DNA of 5,443 bases from Porticoccaceae bacterium (GTDB taxonomy: Bacteria > Pseudomonadota > Gammaproteobacteria > Pseudomonadales > Porticoccaceae): assembly GCA_002692165.1 (NCBI GenBank), contig NZJL01000087.1:1-5443 (forward strand), in the 5' to 3' direction. The notes under the pieces are model-generated. The model saw only the letters and a program-made list of their open reading frames with translations. It made no database searches and was not told the origin of the DNA. The position numbers and the translations under genes are program-made. This document shows positions 1-5,443 of this stretch, piece after piece (position 1 is the stretch's first letter; every line of letters begins with the position of its first letter).

Positions 1-1226
1 TCTAGTTCAACAGATCGCTCTCTAGCGATATCGTTCGTTAAATCGGCCGGAAAGCCGAAGGTATCGTACAACTGGAAAATTATATTTCCCTCTAGGACTT
101 TTCCGGGCATTGCATCAATCGCATCGTTTAGTACTTGCATTCCATTATCAAGGGTCCTGGCAAACTGCTCTTCTTCTGAGCGTATGATAGATGATAATCG
201 GTTTTGCTGAGTCTCCAGTTCAGGATATGCGTCTCCCATAACCTCAATCAGAGATGGTATCAGCTGATGAAAAAATAAAGAATCGGATCCAAGTTTGTGC
301 CCATGCCGCAGAGCTCGACGAATAATTCGTCTTAAAACATAACCTCGCCCCTCGTTCGAGGGCATGACTCCATCCATTGCGAGAAAAGCACAGGAACGAA
401 TGTGGTCAGCGATAACCTTCAAAGAATTATTATTGATGTCAGAGCATCCTAAAATTTTTGCTGCTGAATTTATGAGGTGCTTAAAAAGATCAATATCATA
501 ATTGCTATGCACGCCCTGCATTACTGCAGAAATTCGCTCTAAACCCATTCCGGTATCAATTGCGGGTTTTGGGAGCTCTACCATTTCCCCATTGGAACCT
601 CGCTCAAACTGCATGAAAACTAAATTCCAAATCTCGATGTATCTATCTAAATCGTCATCCAGGCTGCCCGGAGGACCCCCGGGAACCTGTTTCCCATGAT
701 CCCAAAAAACCTCGGTACATGGGCCACAAGGACCCGTCTCCCCCATTTGCCAGAAGTTATCCTCATCAAGCCGCGAAATTCGGCTGGGATCTATTCCAAT
801 TTCATTTAACCAAATATCCTCAGCCTCTTGGTCACCGACATGAACAGTGACCCACAATCTGTCCGCTGGCAAAGCCAAAACACCTGTAAGGAATTCCCAA
901 GCAAACTGAATAGCATCCCGTTTAAAGTAATCACCAAAACTAAAATTACCCAGCATTTCAAAGAACGTATGGTGACGGGCGGTATACCCAACATTTTCGA
1001 GGTCATTATGCTTTCCACCAGCACGCACGCATCGTTGTGAGGACACAGCCCTTTTATACTCGCGCTTATCTTTTCCAAGAAATACATCTTTGAATTGCAC
1101 CATTCCCGCATTGGTGAACAGGAGACTTGGGTCATTTTTTGGAACTAAGCTGCTGCTGCTAATAACCGCATGCCCCTTGTCTGAAAAATAGTCCAAAAAA
1201 GCCCGTCGGATCTCAGCACTTTTCAT
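1..1226 (-). CDS. alaS: Alanine--tRNA ligase, N-terminal part (cut by the window edge)
   Basis: Class II aminoacyl-tRNA synthetase that charges tRNA(Ala) with alanine in the cytoplasm. The reading frame gives 408 codons with no stop and runs off the left edge. The E. coli enzyme has about 876 residues, so this is roughly the first half: the catalytic and tRNA-recognition domains and the start of the linker to the editing domain. Seen directly: SSSLVP (23-28), the motif 2 region with [20 protein letters not shown] (65-84) and [14 protein letters not shown] (88-101), TGPCGPC (164-170), motif 3 DTGMGLERI (224-232), and HIRSCAF plus [12 protein letters not shown] (275-304). The loop before DNFWQMG (156-162) is shorter than in E. 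coli. The ATG start matches the E. coli N-terminus ([10 protein letters not shown]), and GGGG lies seven bases upstream as a weak ribosome binding site. The HIT gene ends 32 bases upstream on the same strand with no hairpin between them, so co-transcription is likely. Editing and oligomerisation domains are outside the window. Confidence 0.97.
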   Translation of the reverse strand, partial: MKSAEIRRAFLDYFSDKGHAVISSSSLVPKNDPSLLFTNAGMVQFKDVFLGKDKREYKRAVSSQRCVRAGGKHNDLENVGYTARHHTFFEMLGNFSFGDYFKRDAIQFAWEFLTGVLALPADRLWVTVHVGDQEAEDIWLNEIGIDPSRISRLDEDNFWQMGETGPCGPCTEVFWDHGKQVPGGPPGSLDDDLDRYIEIWNLVFMQFERGSNGEMVELPKPAIDTGMGLERISAVMQGVHSNYDIDLFKHLINSAAKILGCSDINNNSLKVIADHIRSCAFLAMDGVMPSNEGRGYVLRRIIRRALRHGHKLGSDSLFFHQLIPSLIEVMGDAYPELETQQNRLSSIIRSEEEQFARTLDNGMQVLNDAIDAMPGKVLEGNIIFQLYDTFGFPADLTNDIARERSVEL

Positions 1227-1258
1227 GATCGACCCCAAAAAAAGTAGATAAATTAAGA

Positions 1259-1618
1259 TTAGATTGAAGAAAGGTCTGCGTGATCAAATGACTTTCTGCC
1301 CAGAACATGAAGATGTAAATGAAAAATTGTTTGCCCCGCCTCTGCTCCATTATTGACGATCAATCTAAACGCATTTGCGATGCCCTGACGTCTGGCGACT
1401 TCACCTGCGACCCATAAAAGATGACCCATCAAATTTTTGTCTTCCGGAGTGGCGTCTGATAATCGAGAAAGCGGTTTGCGCGGTATAACTAGCATATGAA
1501 CAGGAGCTTGGGGAGCTATATCGTTTATCACAACACACTTGTCATCTTCGTAAACAAACTCAGCAGGAACCTCGCGATTAATAATTCGAGTAAATAGGGT
1601 TGTGGCCGACTCAATCAT
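1259..1618 (-). CDS. HIT family protein (HinT-like nucleoside phosphoramidase/hydrolase)
   Basis: A 119-residue cytoplasmic histidine-triad protein. Members of the Hint branch hydrolyse AMP-lysine and other purine nucleoside phosphoramidates, and E. coli HinT can act on lysyl-AMP made by lysyl-tRNA synthetase. The triad HLHLHV is at 100-105; by homology the middle histidine, H102, is the nucleophile. Also visible are the N-terminal [12 protein letters not shown] (8-19), the conserved [14 protein letters not shown] (33-46) and NNGAEAGQT (89-97), whose T97 sits where HINT1 has an active-site serine. The family's usual tail after the triad (GGR, then a W-P-P-G-type end) is missing; the protein ends [13 protein letters not shown]. 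The ATG start agrees with the usual length, but the nearest purine-rich stretch (AGAGG) lies 13 bases upstream, rather far. It sits between the Trm112-like gene (29-base gap) and alaS (32-base gap). The exact substrate is not shown by the sequence. Confidence 0.93.
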   Translation of the reverse strand: MIESATTLFTRIINREVPAEFVYEDDKCVVINDIAPQAPVHMLVIPRKPLSRLSDATPEDKNLMGHLLWVAGEVARRQGIANAFRLIVNNGAEAGQTIFHLHLHVLGRKSFDHADLSSI

Positions 1619-1647
1619 AGCAAACTTGCTGCCTCTAATTTATCGCT

Positions 1648-1845
1648 CTAGTTAATCGGGTTCTTTTTTAATTTTTCATCACTGGTCAACAAACGAGCCT
1701 CTGATTTGAGCATGATTGGAATGCCATCTCGAATAGGGTATGCCAGACCACTCGCCGAGCAGACAAGTTCTTGACTTTCTTTTTTAAAAACGAGGGGTGC
1801 CTTGCTCACGGGACAGACTAAGATGCTTAGTAACTTTTTGTCCAT
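1648..1845 (-). CDS. Trm112/YcaR-like small protein (UPF0434)
   Basis: A 65-residue cytoplasmic protein of the Trm112 fold, the bacterial YcaR group. Eukaryotic and archaeal Trm112 activates methyltransferases that act on tRNA, rRNA and release factors; the role of the bacterial single-domain proteins is much less certain. Seen: [13 protein letters not shown] at the start, then [13 protein letters not shown] and SEARLL, which line up with E. coli YcaR (MDHRLLEIIACPV, LAFPLRDGIPVLL, TEARVL). Only two cysteines remain (C11 and C29, numbered from this start); the second cysteine of the CPxC motif is serine, so zinc binding is doubtful. The frame is open up to a GTG nine bases further upstream (1854), but the ATG at 1845 matches the YcaR start and has GAGTGGA (1850-1856) ahead of it, so I chose it. 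The M23 gene ends 82 bases upstream and the HIT gene starts 29 bases downstream. Confidence 0.9.
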   Translation of the reverse strand: MDKKLLSILVCPVSKAPLVFKKESQELVCSASGLAYPIRDGIPIMLKSEARLLTSDEKLKKNPIN

Positions 1846-1927
1846 AATGTCCACTCTGATGACTGACCGCTAGTGTAATAAAAATTCGCGTGAATCTCCA
1901 TATTAAGCAAACCAACTTAGTGCAAAG

Positions 1928-2815
1928 TTATTTCTTTCTATTCGGCAACGCGTCCAGCACAAGCAATGGGTCAATGCGAACATCCCTCCAATTCATTCTC
2001 CAATCTAGGTGAGGGCCTGTGGCACGACCCGTGGAACCCACCTCTCCTATGTCCCTTCCCCGATCAACATAAATCCCCGGCTTCACAAGTATTTTGCTCA
2101 GATGCAAGAAAGTTGAACTCAAACCATGACCGTGATCAACTATAATCGTACCGCCAGAAAAATACATGTCGTCATAGGCAAGTGTTACAATCCCTCCAGC
2201 CGGTGCTCTTACCCTTGTACCCTCAGCAGCAGCGTAATCAATGCCATAATGTGGTTGTTTCGGAATCCCATTATAAATTCTTTGACTTCCATAAACACCA
2301 GTTATCGGGCCTTCAAGAGGCCTTATAAAACCATCCAAGAACCACTCATCGTTGGTTATTTTGGCCCTCGCTTGTTTTACCGCTTTAGAGTCGCTGGCTA
2401 TTCTGTCTAAAGCAGACGGGGGCGGGGTTACCTTATCCTGAGGTACACCCTCAATTATCTGCGTCTCATAATCGCGAGTATCAACATAAAAACTTTCGTG
2501 GTAGCTTATCTTGCCCTGTCTTTTATAAGCAATTTTGGCAGTCTTCGATGCGTTTCGAGACAAACCAACCAAAAAATGGCCCGTGGAGGTTATCGGCAAT
2601 TCAGCACCTTGATATGACACTTCATGATCAGTAGGAGCCACTCCAATTAACAGAGCACCCTGGATCCAACGCCCTTGCCAAGAACCTAAATTTTCTTTTT
2701 CTGGCATAACATCACTGGCGAATAACACGCCTGAAAACGGGAGCAGGAGAGTGCCAAATGATTTAAGCCATCTTATAACTTGTTTCGTGAACATAAAGAA
2801 GGCTCTTTTAGTCAT
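1928..2815 (-). CDS. Secreted M23 family peptidase (LytM-like, HxD variant)
   Basis: Probable exported metallo-endopeptidase or amidase activator of the M23/LytM family, acting on peptidoglycan peptides in the periplasm. The N-terminus has a basic stretch (TKQVIRWLKS) and a hydrophobic core (FGTLLLPFSGVLFAS), a likely signal peptide cut before DVMPEK. A middle region, roughly 45-135 in the 295-residue form, lacks a motif I recognise, and a PPPSALDRI linker follows. The catalytic domain fills the last 130 residues: GVYGSQRIYNG, HYGID (H189, D193), VDHGHGLSSTFLHLS (H238) and GRATGPHLDWRMNW (H269, D271). Active M23 enzymes usually have HLH in the last motif; here it is HLD, so the third zinc ligand would be aspartate. 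ATG 2815 overlaps the stop of the upstream gene by 8 bases, suggesting translational coupling. ATG 2794 is an alternative with AGAG eight bases ahead (288 residues). A TTG at 2842 is less likely. The family call is firm; activity and substrate are inferred. Confidence 0.93.
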   Translation of the reverse strand: MTKRAFFMFTKQVIRWLKSFGTLLLPFSGVLFASDVMPEKENLGSWQGRWIQGALLIGVAPTDHEVSYQGAELPITSTGHFLVGLSRNASKTAKIAYKRQGKISYHESFYVDTRDYETQIIEGVPQDKVTPPPSALDRIASDSKAVKQARAKITNDEWFLDGFIRPLEGPITGVYGSQRIYNGIPKQPHYGIDYAAAEGTRVRAPAGGIVTLAYDDMYFSGGTIIVDHGHGLSSTFLHLSKILVKPGIYVDRGRDIGEVGSTGRATGPHLDWRMNWRDVRIDPLLVLDALPNRKK

Positions 2816-3248
2816 CAGTATCGAGTGTGATATGTGGTTCAATTGATTGTATTCGACATCTCATTCCGGTATCAACAACCTCTAGTGAGTCAAAGCGAGC
2901 GCACAGCCTATTCGCTCTAGTTTTCAGAATAAAACCACGAGCAGTGATTCCAGTGCATCGATCAGCCAAAGTTAATATAACTTGACGTCCTTGCCCAACA
3001 TCCAGATATGCTGTCTGATCATCTATGAAATTAATACTTCGAATCCTATTTGCACCTATGCAGTGATTCCTAATTCCAAAATCAGAATGATTGATGCCAC
3101 TTATTGAAAGCAGTTTGTCCATCACGTCATTTTTTGCTTGAAACTCCACACCCAAGTTTTCGTCTGCCTTAATGGCGCTATCGTCTGACCAAGAAAAAGT
3201 CCCTGTAAGGACGGCCAAAACGCTTATAATTGATTTATAAAAAATCAC
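2808..3248 (-). CDS. Secreted four-cysteine protein, DUF6491-like
   Basis: A 146-residue protein of unknown function. It begins with a likely signal peptide (MIFYKSIISVLAVLTGTFS, one lysine and a hydrophobic core) with no lipobox cysteine, so a soluble periplasmic protein is expected. Four cysteines (63, 98, 116, 131) could make two disulfides. The pattern of a cysteine followed by RIRSINFIDDQTAYLDVG (68-85), a basic and hydrophobic strand, LADRCTGI (94-101), an RANRLCARFDSLEV stretch (111-124) and a final cysteine resembles the DUF6491 family as I remember it; a profile search would settle this. It starts at GTG, supported by GGAG (3257-3260) eight bases upstream and by the signal peptide directly after it. 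Its stop overlaps the ATG of the M23 peptidase gene, so the two are probably translated together and may work together in the envelope; that link rests on arrangement only. Confidence 0.8.
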   Translation of the reverse strand: MIFYKSIISVLAVLTGTFSWSDDSAIKADENLGVEFQAKNDVMDKLLSISGINHSDFGIRNHCIGANRIRSINFIDDQTAYLDVGQGRQVILTLADRCTGITARGFILKTRANRLCARFDSLEVVDTGMRCRIQSIEPHITLDTDD

Positions 3249-3256
3249 GAACTAGA

Positions 3257-3260
3257 CTCC
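3257..3260 (-). promoter_or_regulatory. Ribosome binding site (GGAG) deciding a GTG start
   Basis: GGAG on the minus strand lies eight bases before the GTG at 3248 of the DUF6491-like gene. It is a clear Shine-Dalgarno core and is the main reason to accept the non-ATG start. There is no in-frame ATG near the N-terminus that would keep the signal peptide. Confidence 0.7.
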
Positions 3261-3269
3261 ATCAAAATC

Positions 3270-3278
3270 ATTCTAACA
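3270..3278 (-). promoter_or_regulatory. Candidate extended -10 promoter for the DUF6491-like/M23 pair
   Basis: The minus strand reads TGTTAGAAT, an extended -10 element (TG, one base, then TAGAAT, five of six matches to TATAAT). No good -35 hexamer stands at the usual distance, as is common for extended -10 promoters. Transcription would begin near 3263, giving a leader of only about 15 bases, with the GGAG ribosome binding site just inside it. Judged by eye only. Confidence 0.35.
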
Positions 3279-3309
3279 GGTGGACTTCAAACAAGTTTTG
3301 GGGTTTAAC

Positions 3310-3323
3310 GATGATGCATCATC
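3310..3323. promoter_or_regulatory. Perfect 14-base palindrome, possible operator
   Basis: GATGATGCATCATC is identical to its own reverse complement and lies in the 124-base region between the divergent DUF6491-like and hydrolase genes. Symmetry of this kind suits a dimeric repressor or activator. It would cover the -35 area of the weak plus-strand promoter candidate at 3336 and lie about 50 bases upstream of the minus-strand start site proposed near 3263. A related ATCATCA occurs again at 3367-3373, at the hydrolase start codon. No regulator gene is in the window and I do not recognise the site as that of a known factor. Confidence 0.35.
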
Positions 3324-3335
3324 AACAAATAACCT

Positions 3336-3341
3336 TATATT
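3336..3341 (+). promoter_or_regulatory. Weak candidate -10 element for the hydrolase gene
   Basis: TATATT matches five of six bases of the sigma-70 -10 consensus and lies 31 bases before the hydrolase ATG. The region 16-18 bases upstream holds no good -35 box but overlaps the palindrome at 3310-3323. In an AT-rich gap such a hexamer is easily found by chance, so this is tentative. Confidence 0.2.
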
Positions 3342-3372
3342 CATTTAAAGATTCAGTTACATTTAGATCATC

Positions 3373-4365
3373 ATGAATAATTCAAATACTTTTAACCCAC
3401 CTAATTACCTTAAAAATGCCCATATTCAGAGCGTTATGAATAGTATAGGGCCAAGAAAAATACGCGCTATTGTTATACAAAAAAAACTCTCGACTCGCCA
3501 GCTAATTCTCAAGTCACGCAATGATGCAAGTCTGATAGCAGACTTTGATAGCGCGCAGCTCAACAACGAAACTATTGTGGTTTTGCTGCATGGGTGGGAG
3601 GGCTCTAGTAGGTCTGCATACCAAGTGACGACCGCCTTCAAGCTAATCGAAAACGGGTTTGATGTATTGAGAATAAATTTTCGGGATCACGGAGGTAGCC
3701 ACGGTCTCAATCGTCATTTCTTTGATTCAACGATGACGGGAGAGGTCGCTGAAGCTATCGAAGACTTCTTGCAGGGTCGTAATTATCAAAATGTCTTTTT
3801 AGCCGGCTTTTCTTTGGGAGGCAGTTTTGCCTTGCGAATCGCTGCAGATTACGGCGAGAATTTAAACCTGTGCGCAACTGTCGCTATTTCTCCACCGGTT
3901 GATCCAGTCAATACGATGGCACATTTAAATAAAGCGCTTTTTATATATGAGAGATACTTTTTCAAACGATGGAAACGTTCGCTCGAGGCCAAGCAGTCGG
4001 CGTTCCCAGAATATAAATTCCATGAGGAACTGAGAATTGCGCGATCCCTAAACGACCTCAATGAATTTTTTATACCAAGATATACTCCATACCCGAGCCC
4101 AACTGACTACTTTTCAGCCTATGCAATCACCGGTAATCGTCTTAAATCGCTCACAAGTCAGGCTTATCTAATAGCTGCACTAGACGACCCAGTGATTCCA
4201 AGCGCGGATATTGACCGAATAGATCCGCATTCTCTGCTTACGATAAAATTGCAGAGACACGGTGGCCATTGCGGTTTTATTGAAGACTGTAGAGCTAATA
4301 GTTGGATTGAGACAAAAATGGTGGAAATTTTCGACCATCATCGTTATTGCAAACTTAACAAATGA
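3373..4365 (+). CDS. Alpha/beta hydrolase, YheT-like (COG0429 type)
   Basis: A 330-residue cytoplasmic alpha/beta-hydrolase fold protein, probably an esterase or lipase-like enzyme; the substrate of this family in bacteria is not established. The N-terminal FNPPNYLKNAHIQSV (7-21) is the typical opening of the YheT/EMB8 group. Then come the oxyanion-loop HGWEGSS (73-79), NFRDHGGS (102-109), the nucleophile elbow GFSLGG (145-150, serine S147), the acid in AALDDPVIP (D271 or D272) and the catalytic histidine in GGHCGF (H299). All triad positions are present, so the enzyme should be active. Length fits the family (about 320-340). No signal peptide or membrane segment is evident. It is the only plus-strand gene here, divergent from the DUF6491-like gene and convergent with recX, whose stop lies 12 bases away. 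The ATG start is supported by the family N-terminus, but no good ribosome binding site precedes it. Confidence 0.92.
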   Translation: MNNSNTFNPPNYLKNAHIQSVMNSIGPRKIRAIVIQKKLSTRQLILKSRNDASLIADFDSAQLNNETIVVLLHGWEGSSRSAYQVTTAFKLIENGFDVLRINFRDHGGSHGLNRHFFDSTMTGEVAEAIEDFLQGRNYQNVFLAGFSLGGSFALRIAADYGENLNLCATVAISPPVDPVNTMAHLNKALFIYERYFFKRWKRSLEAKQSAFPEYKFHEELRIARSLNDLNEFFIPRYTPYPSPTDYFSAYAITGNRLKSLTSQAYLIAALDDPVIPSADIDRIDPHSLLTIKLQRHGGHCGFIEDCRANSWIETKMVEIFDHHRYCKLNK

Positions 4366-4377
4366 TGACCATGCGGT

Positions 4378-4833
4378 TTAACCGAGCCCACATTCTTCCA
4401 AGGCCTTCATTGCCTCTCCCAGCGTGAACCCTCGATATTGTAGAAAACGGATTATTTTTGATCTTTCGATTTGATTGCGCGGCATACCATTCTCAAGCTT
4501 TCGTGATACTACACGTTTAGCCAAATCGTTCCAATCAATCTTCATGTCCGAACAAATCGTTTGTAGGAGCCCTTCCTCAATGCCATTCTTCAAGAGCTCT
4601 GCTTCTATCTTTCGTAACCCTTGACCTCGGGCTATCCTGCTTCTCACGAAGCTTTCAATATAACGCGCATCCGATTGGAGACTTTCATCTTTAAGCCTAT
4701 CGACAACCAATGTCACTGTTTCAGAGTTTTCAAACTTTTGCCAAAGTCTACCTTTTAACTCCATCGAGGAATACTCTCTTCGGGCCAGCATATTCATGGC
4801 TACCCGTCGAATCTTTTTTTTGTCACTAGTCAA
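4378..4833 (-). CDS. recX: Regulatory protein RecX
   Basis: RecX binds the RecA filament and limits its extension and its recombinase and coprotease activities. The 151-residue product is all-helical in appearance with the family's repeated three-helix modules. Matches to E. coli RecX (166 residues) are clear: AMNMLARREYSSMELKGRLWQKF (12-34, compare VRILAVRDHSEQELRRKL), a DARYIESFVRSRIARGQG segment (55-72), KIDWNDLAKRVVSRKL (98-113) and the C-terminal RFLQYRGFTLGEAMKAL. The start is TTG, supported by GAGG five bases upstream and by the expected short N-terminal arm; the next in-frame ATG (4797) would remove that arm. It follows recA by 82 bases on the same strand, the usual order, so it is probably expressed by read-through from recA and with it in the SOS response. 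Confidence 0.95.
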   Translation of the reverse strand: MTSDKKKIRRVAMNMLARREYSSMELKGRLWQKFENSETVTLVVDRLKDESLQSDARYIESFVRSRIARGQGLRKIEAELLKNGIEEGLLQTICSDMKIDWNDLAKRVVSRKLENGMPRNQIERSKIIRFLQYRGFTLGEAMKALEECGLG

Positions 4834-4838
4834 ACCAG

Positions 4839-4842
4839 CCTC
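4839..4842 (-). promoter_or_regulatory. Ribosome binding site (GAGG) deciding the TTG start of recX
   Basis: GAGG within TGAGGCTGGT on the minus strand stands five bases before the TTG at 4833. The alternative ATG at 4797 has no comparable site, so this favours the longer recX protein. Confidence 0.6.
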
Positions 4843-4878
4843 AGTCTCTTTGTTATCCGAGAGTTGTTAACTAAGCAG

Positions 4879-4892
4879 TTGCAGTGATGCAA
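4879..4892 (-). other. Small hairpin in the recA-recX gap
   Basis: On the minus strand TTGCA and TGCAA flank a four-base loop (TCAC), about 24 bases after the recA stop. In E. coli a terminator between recA and recX lets only some transcripts through. Here the stem has just five pairs and no T run follows, so it is not a convincing terminator. The rest of this 82-base gap shows nothing beyond the recX ribosome binding site. Confidence 0.2.
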
Positions 4893-4915
4893 ACAAATAT
4901 ACTTCGCTAAGCAAT

Positions 4916-5443
4916 TTAGTCGATACCAGGATTTTCCTCGTTCAGCTCGTTCTGAGGCATTAACCCCCCAAGCTCTTTTTCTTTTATCAGAGCTTCAATT
5001 TCATTTGCAATTGATGTGTTTTCCTCTAAAAATTTGCAAACATTTGCTTTACCTTGTCCCATTTTATCACCCTTATATGCATACCAAGCTCCCGATTTGT
5101 CGATAAAATCGTGCTTTACACCCAGATCCACCAGTTCACCATTATGGTTTATACCTTGCCCATACATGATCTGGAATTCAGCTTGCTTGAAGGGCGGCGC
5201 AACCTTATTTTTGACAACCTTTACACGCGTTTCATTGCCAACAATTTCATCACCATCCTTCACCGCGCCAATGCGCCTGATATCCATTCGAACAGAAGAA
5301 TAGAACTTTAATGCATTCCCACCAGTGGTGGTCTCTGGACTGCCGAACATGACACCAATTTTCATTCGTATTTGGTTAATAAAAATCACCAGGCAGTTGG
5401 CACTTTTGATGTTGCTAGTCAATTTTCTCAGCGCTTGAGACAT
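4916..5443 (-). CDS. recA: Recombinase RecA, C-terminal half (cut by the window edge)
   Basis: RecA forms filaments on single-stranded DNA, pairs it with homologous duplex and triggers LexA self-cleavage. The window holds the last 175 residues; the methionine at the right edge is internal and equals about residue 171 of the 353-residue E. coli protein, so the P-loop and Walker B regions lie outside. Seen: [14 protein letters not shown] and [13 protein letters not shown], with the DNA-binding loop L2 and its switch glutamine (E. coli Q194), then [42 protein letters not shown], a [15 protein letters not shown] stretch of the C-terminal domain, and a short acidic tail ([11 protein letters not shown]). 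Conserved motifs are intact. recX follows on the same strand. The promoter and any LexA box are beyond the right edge. Confidence 0.98.
   Translation of the reverse strand: MSQALRKLTSNIKSANCLVIFINQIRMKIGVMFGSPETTTGGNALKFYSSVRMDIRRIGAVKDGDEIVGNETRVKVVKNKVAPPFKQAEFQIMYGQGINHNGELVDLGVKHDFIDKSGAWYAYKGDKMGQGKANVCKFLEENTSIANEIEALIKEKELGGLMPQNELNEENPGID

Noticed and set aside
806..1135. 109-codon minus-strand frame inside alaS
   Set aside because: It lies in another frame over the strongly conserved AlaRS motif 2 region; the alaS frame explains this DNA and the alternative protein resembles nothing I know.
1881..1895. Small hairpin (ATTC/GAAT) followed by T residues after the M23 gene
   Set aside because: The stem has only four pairs, mostly A-T; too weak to call a terminator.
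2126..2410. 94-codon plus-strand frame opposite the M23 gene
   Set aside because: It is antisense to the conserved peptidase domain, has no ribosome binding site I can see and no recognisable motif.
2816..2842. TTG at 2842 as the start of the M23 gene
   Set aside because: It would extend the overlap with the upstream gene to 35 bases and add residues before an already complete signal peptide; the ATG codons at 2815 and 2794 fit better.
3262..3280. Possible LexA box beginning CTGT upstream of the DUF6491-like gene
   Set aside because: Only the CTGT half is present; eight bases later the sequence reads TTTT, not ACAG.
4374..4384. CGGTTTAACCG inverted repeat at the hydrolase/recX convergence
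   Set aside because: The stem is about four pairs with a three-base loop, overlaps the recX stop, and has no T run; not a credible bidirectional terminator.
5016..5311. Two plus-strand frames opposite recA
   Set aside because: Both are antisense to highly conserved RecA sequence and overlap each other; they are mirror reading frames.

Overview
The window looks like chromosomal DNA from a gammaproteobacterium with moderate, slightly AT-leaning base composition. The RecA and AlaRS sequences follow the Escherichia coli proteins almost residue for residue. The recA, recX, alaS order on one strand is the classic gammaproteobacterial arrangement. The other proteins (a HinT-like HIT protein, a YcaR-like Trm112 protein, a secreted M23 peptidase, a DUF6491-like secreted protein and a YheT-like hydrolase) also fit. 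I cannot name a genus. An uncultured or marine lineage is possible, but that is a guess.

Layout, following transcription of the minus strand from right to left: the C-terminal half of recA (cut by the right edge); recX, starting at TTG with a good ribosome binding site; a plus-strand alpha/beta hydrolase that converges on recX with only 12 bases between them; a 124-base divergent intergenic region with a candidate extended -10 promoter on the minus strand and a perfect 14-base palindrome; a small secreted four-cysteine protein of DUF6491 type; an M23 family peptidase overlapping it by 8 bases; a Trm112/YcaR-like small protein; a HIT family protein; and the N-terminal half of alaS (cut by the left edge). 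The window is almost fully coding and has no gap over 300 bases. I saw no tRNA, rRNA, CRISPR array or insertion sequence.

The genes fall into three functional groups. recA and recX are the recombinase and its regulator. The DUF6491-like protein and the M23 peptidase are probably made together and exported, and the peptidase suggests an envelope role. Trm112-like, HIT and alaS are cytoplasmic and closely spaced, and the first and last point to translation. The hydrolase stands alone on the other strand. The block between recX and alaS is the main departure from the E. coli order.

I did not find evidence of a new defence, mobile or other undescribed system. The points most worth a second look are modest: an HxD in place of the usual HxH metal motif in the M23 peptidase, a reduced cysteine set in the Trm112-like protein, the operator-like palindrome, and the uncharacterised secreted partner of the peptidase.
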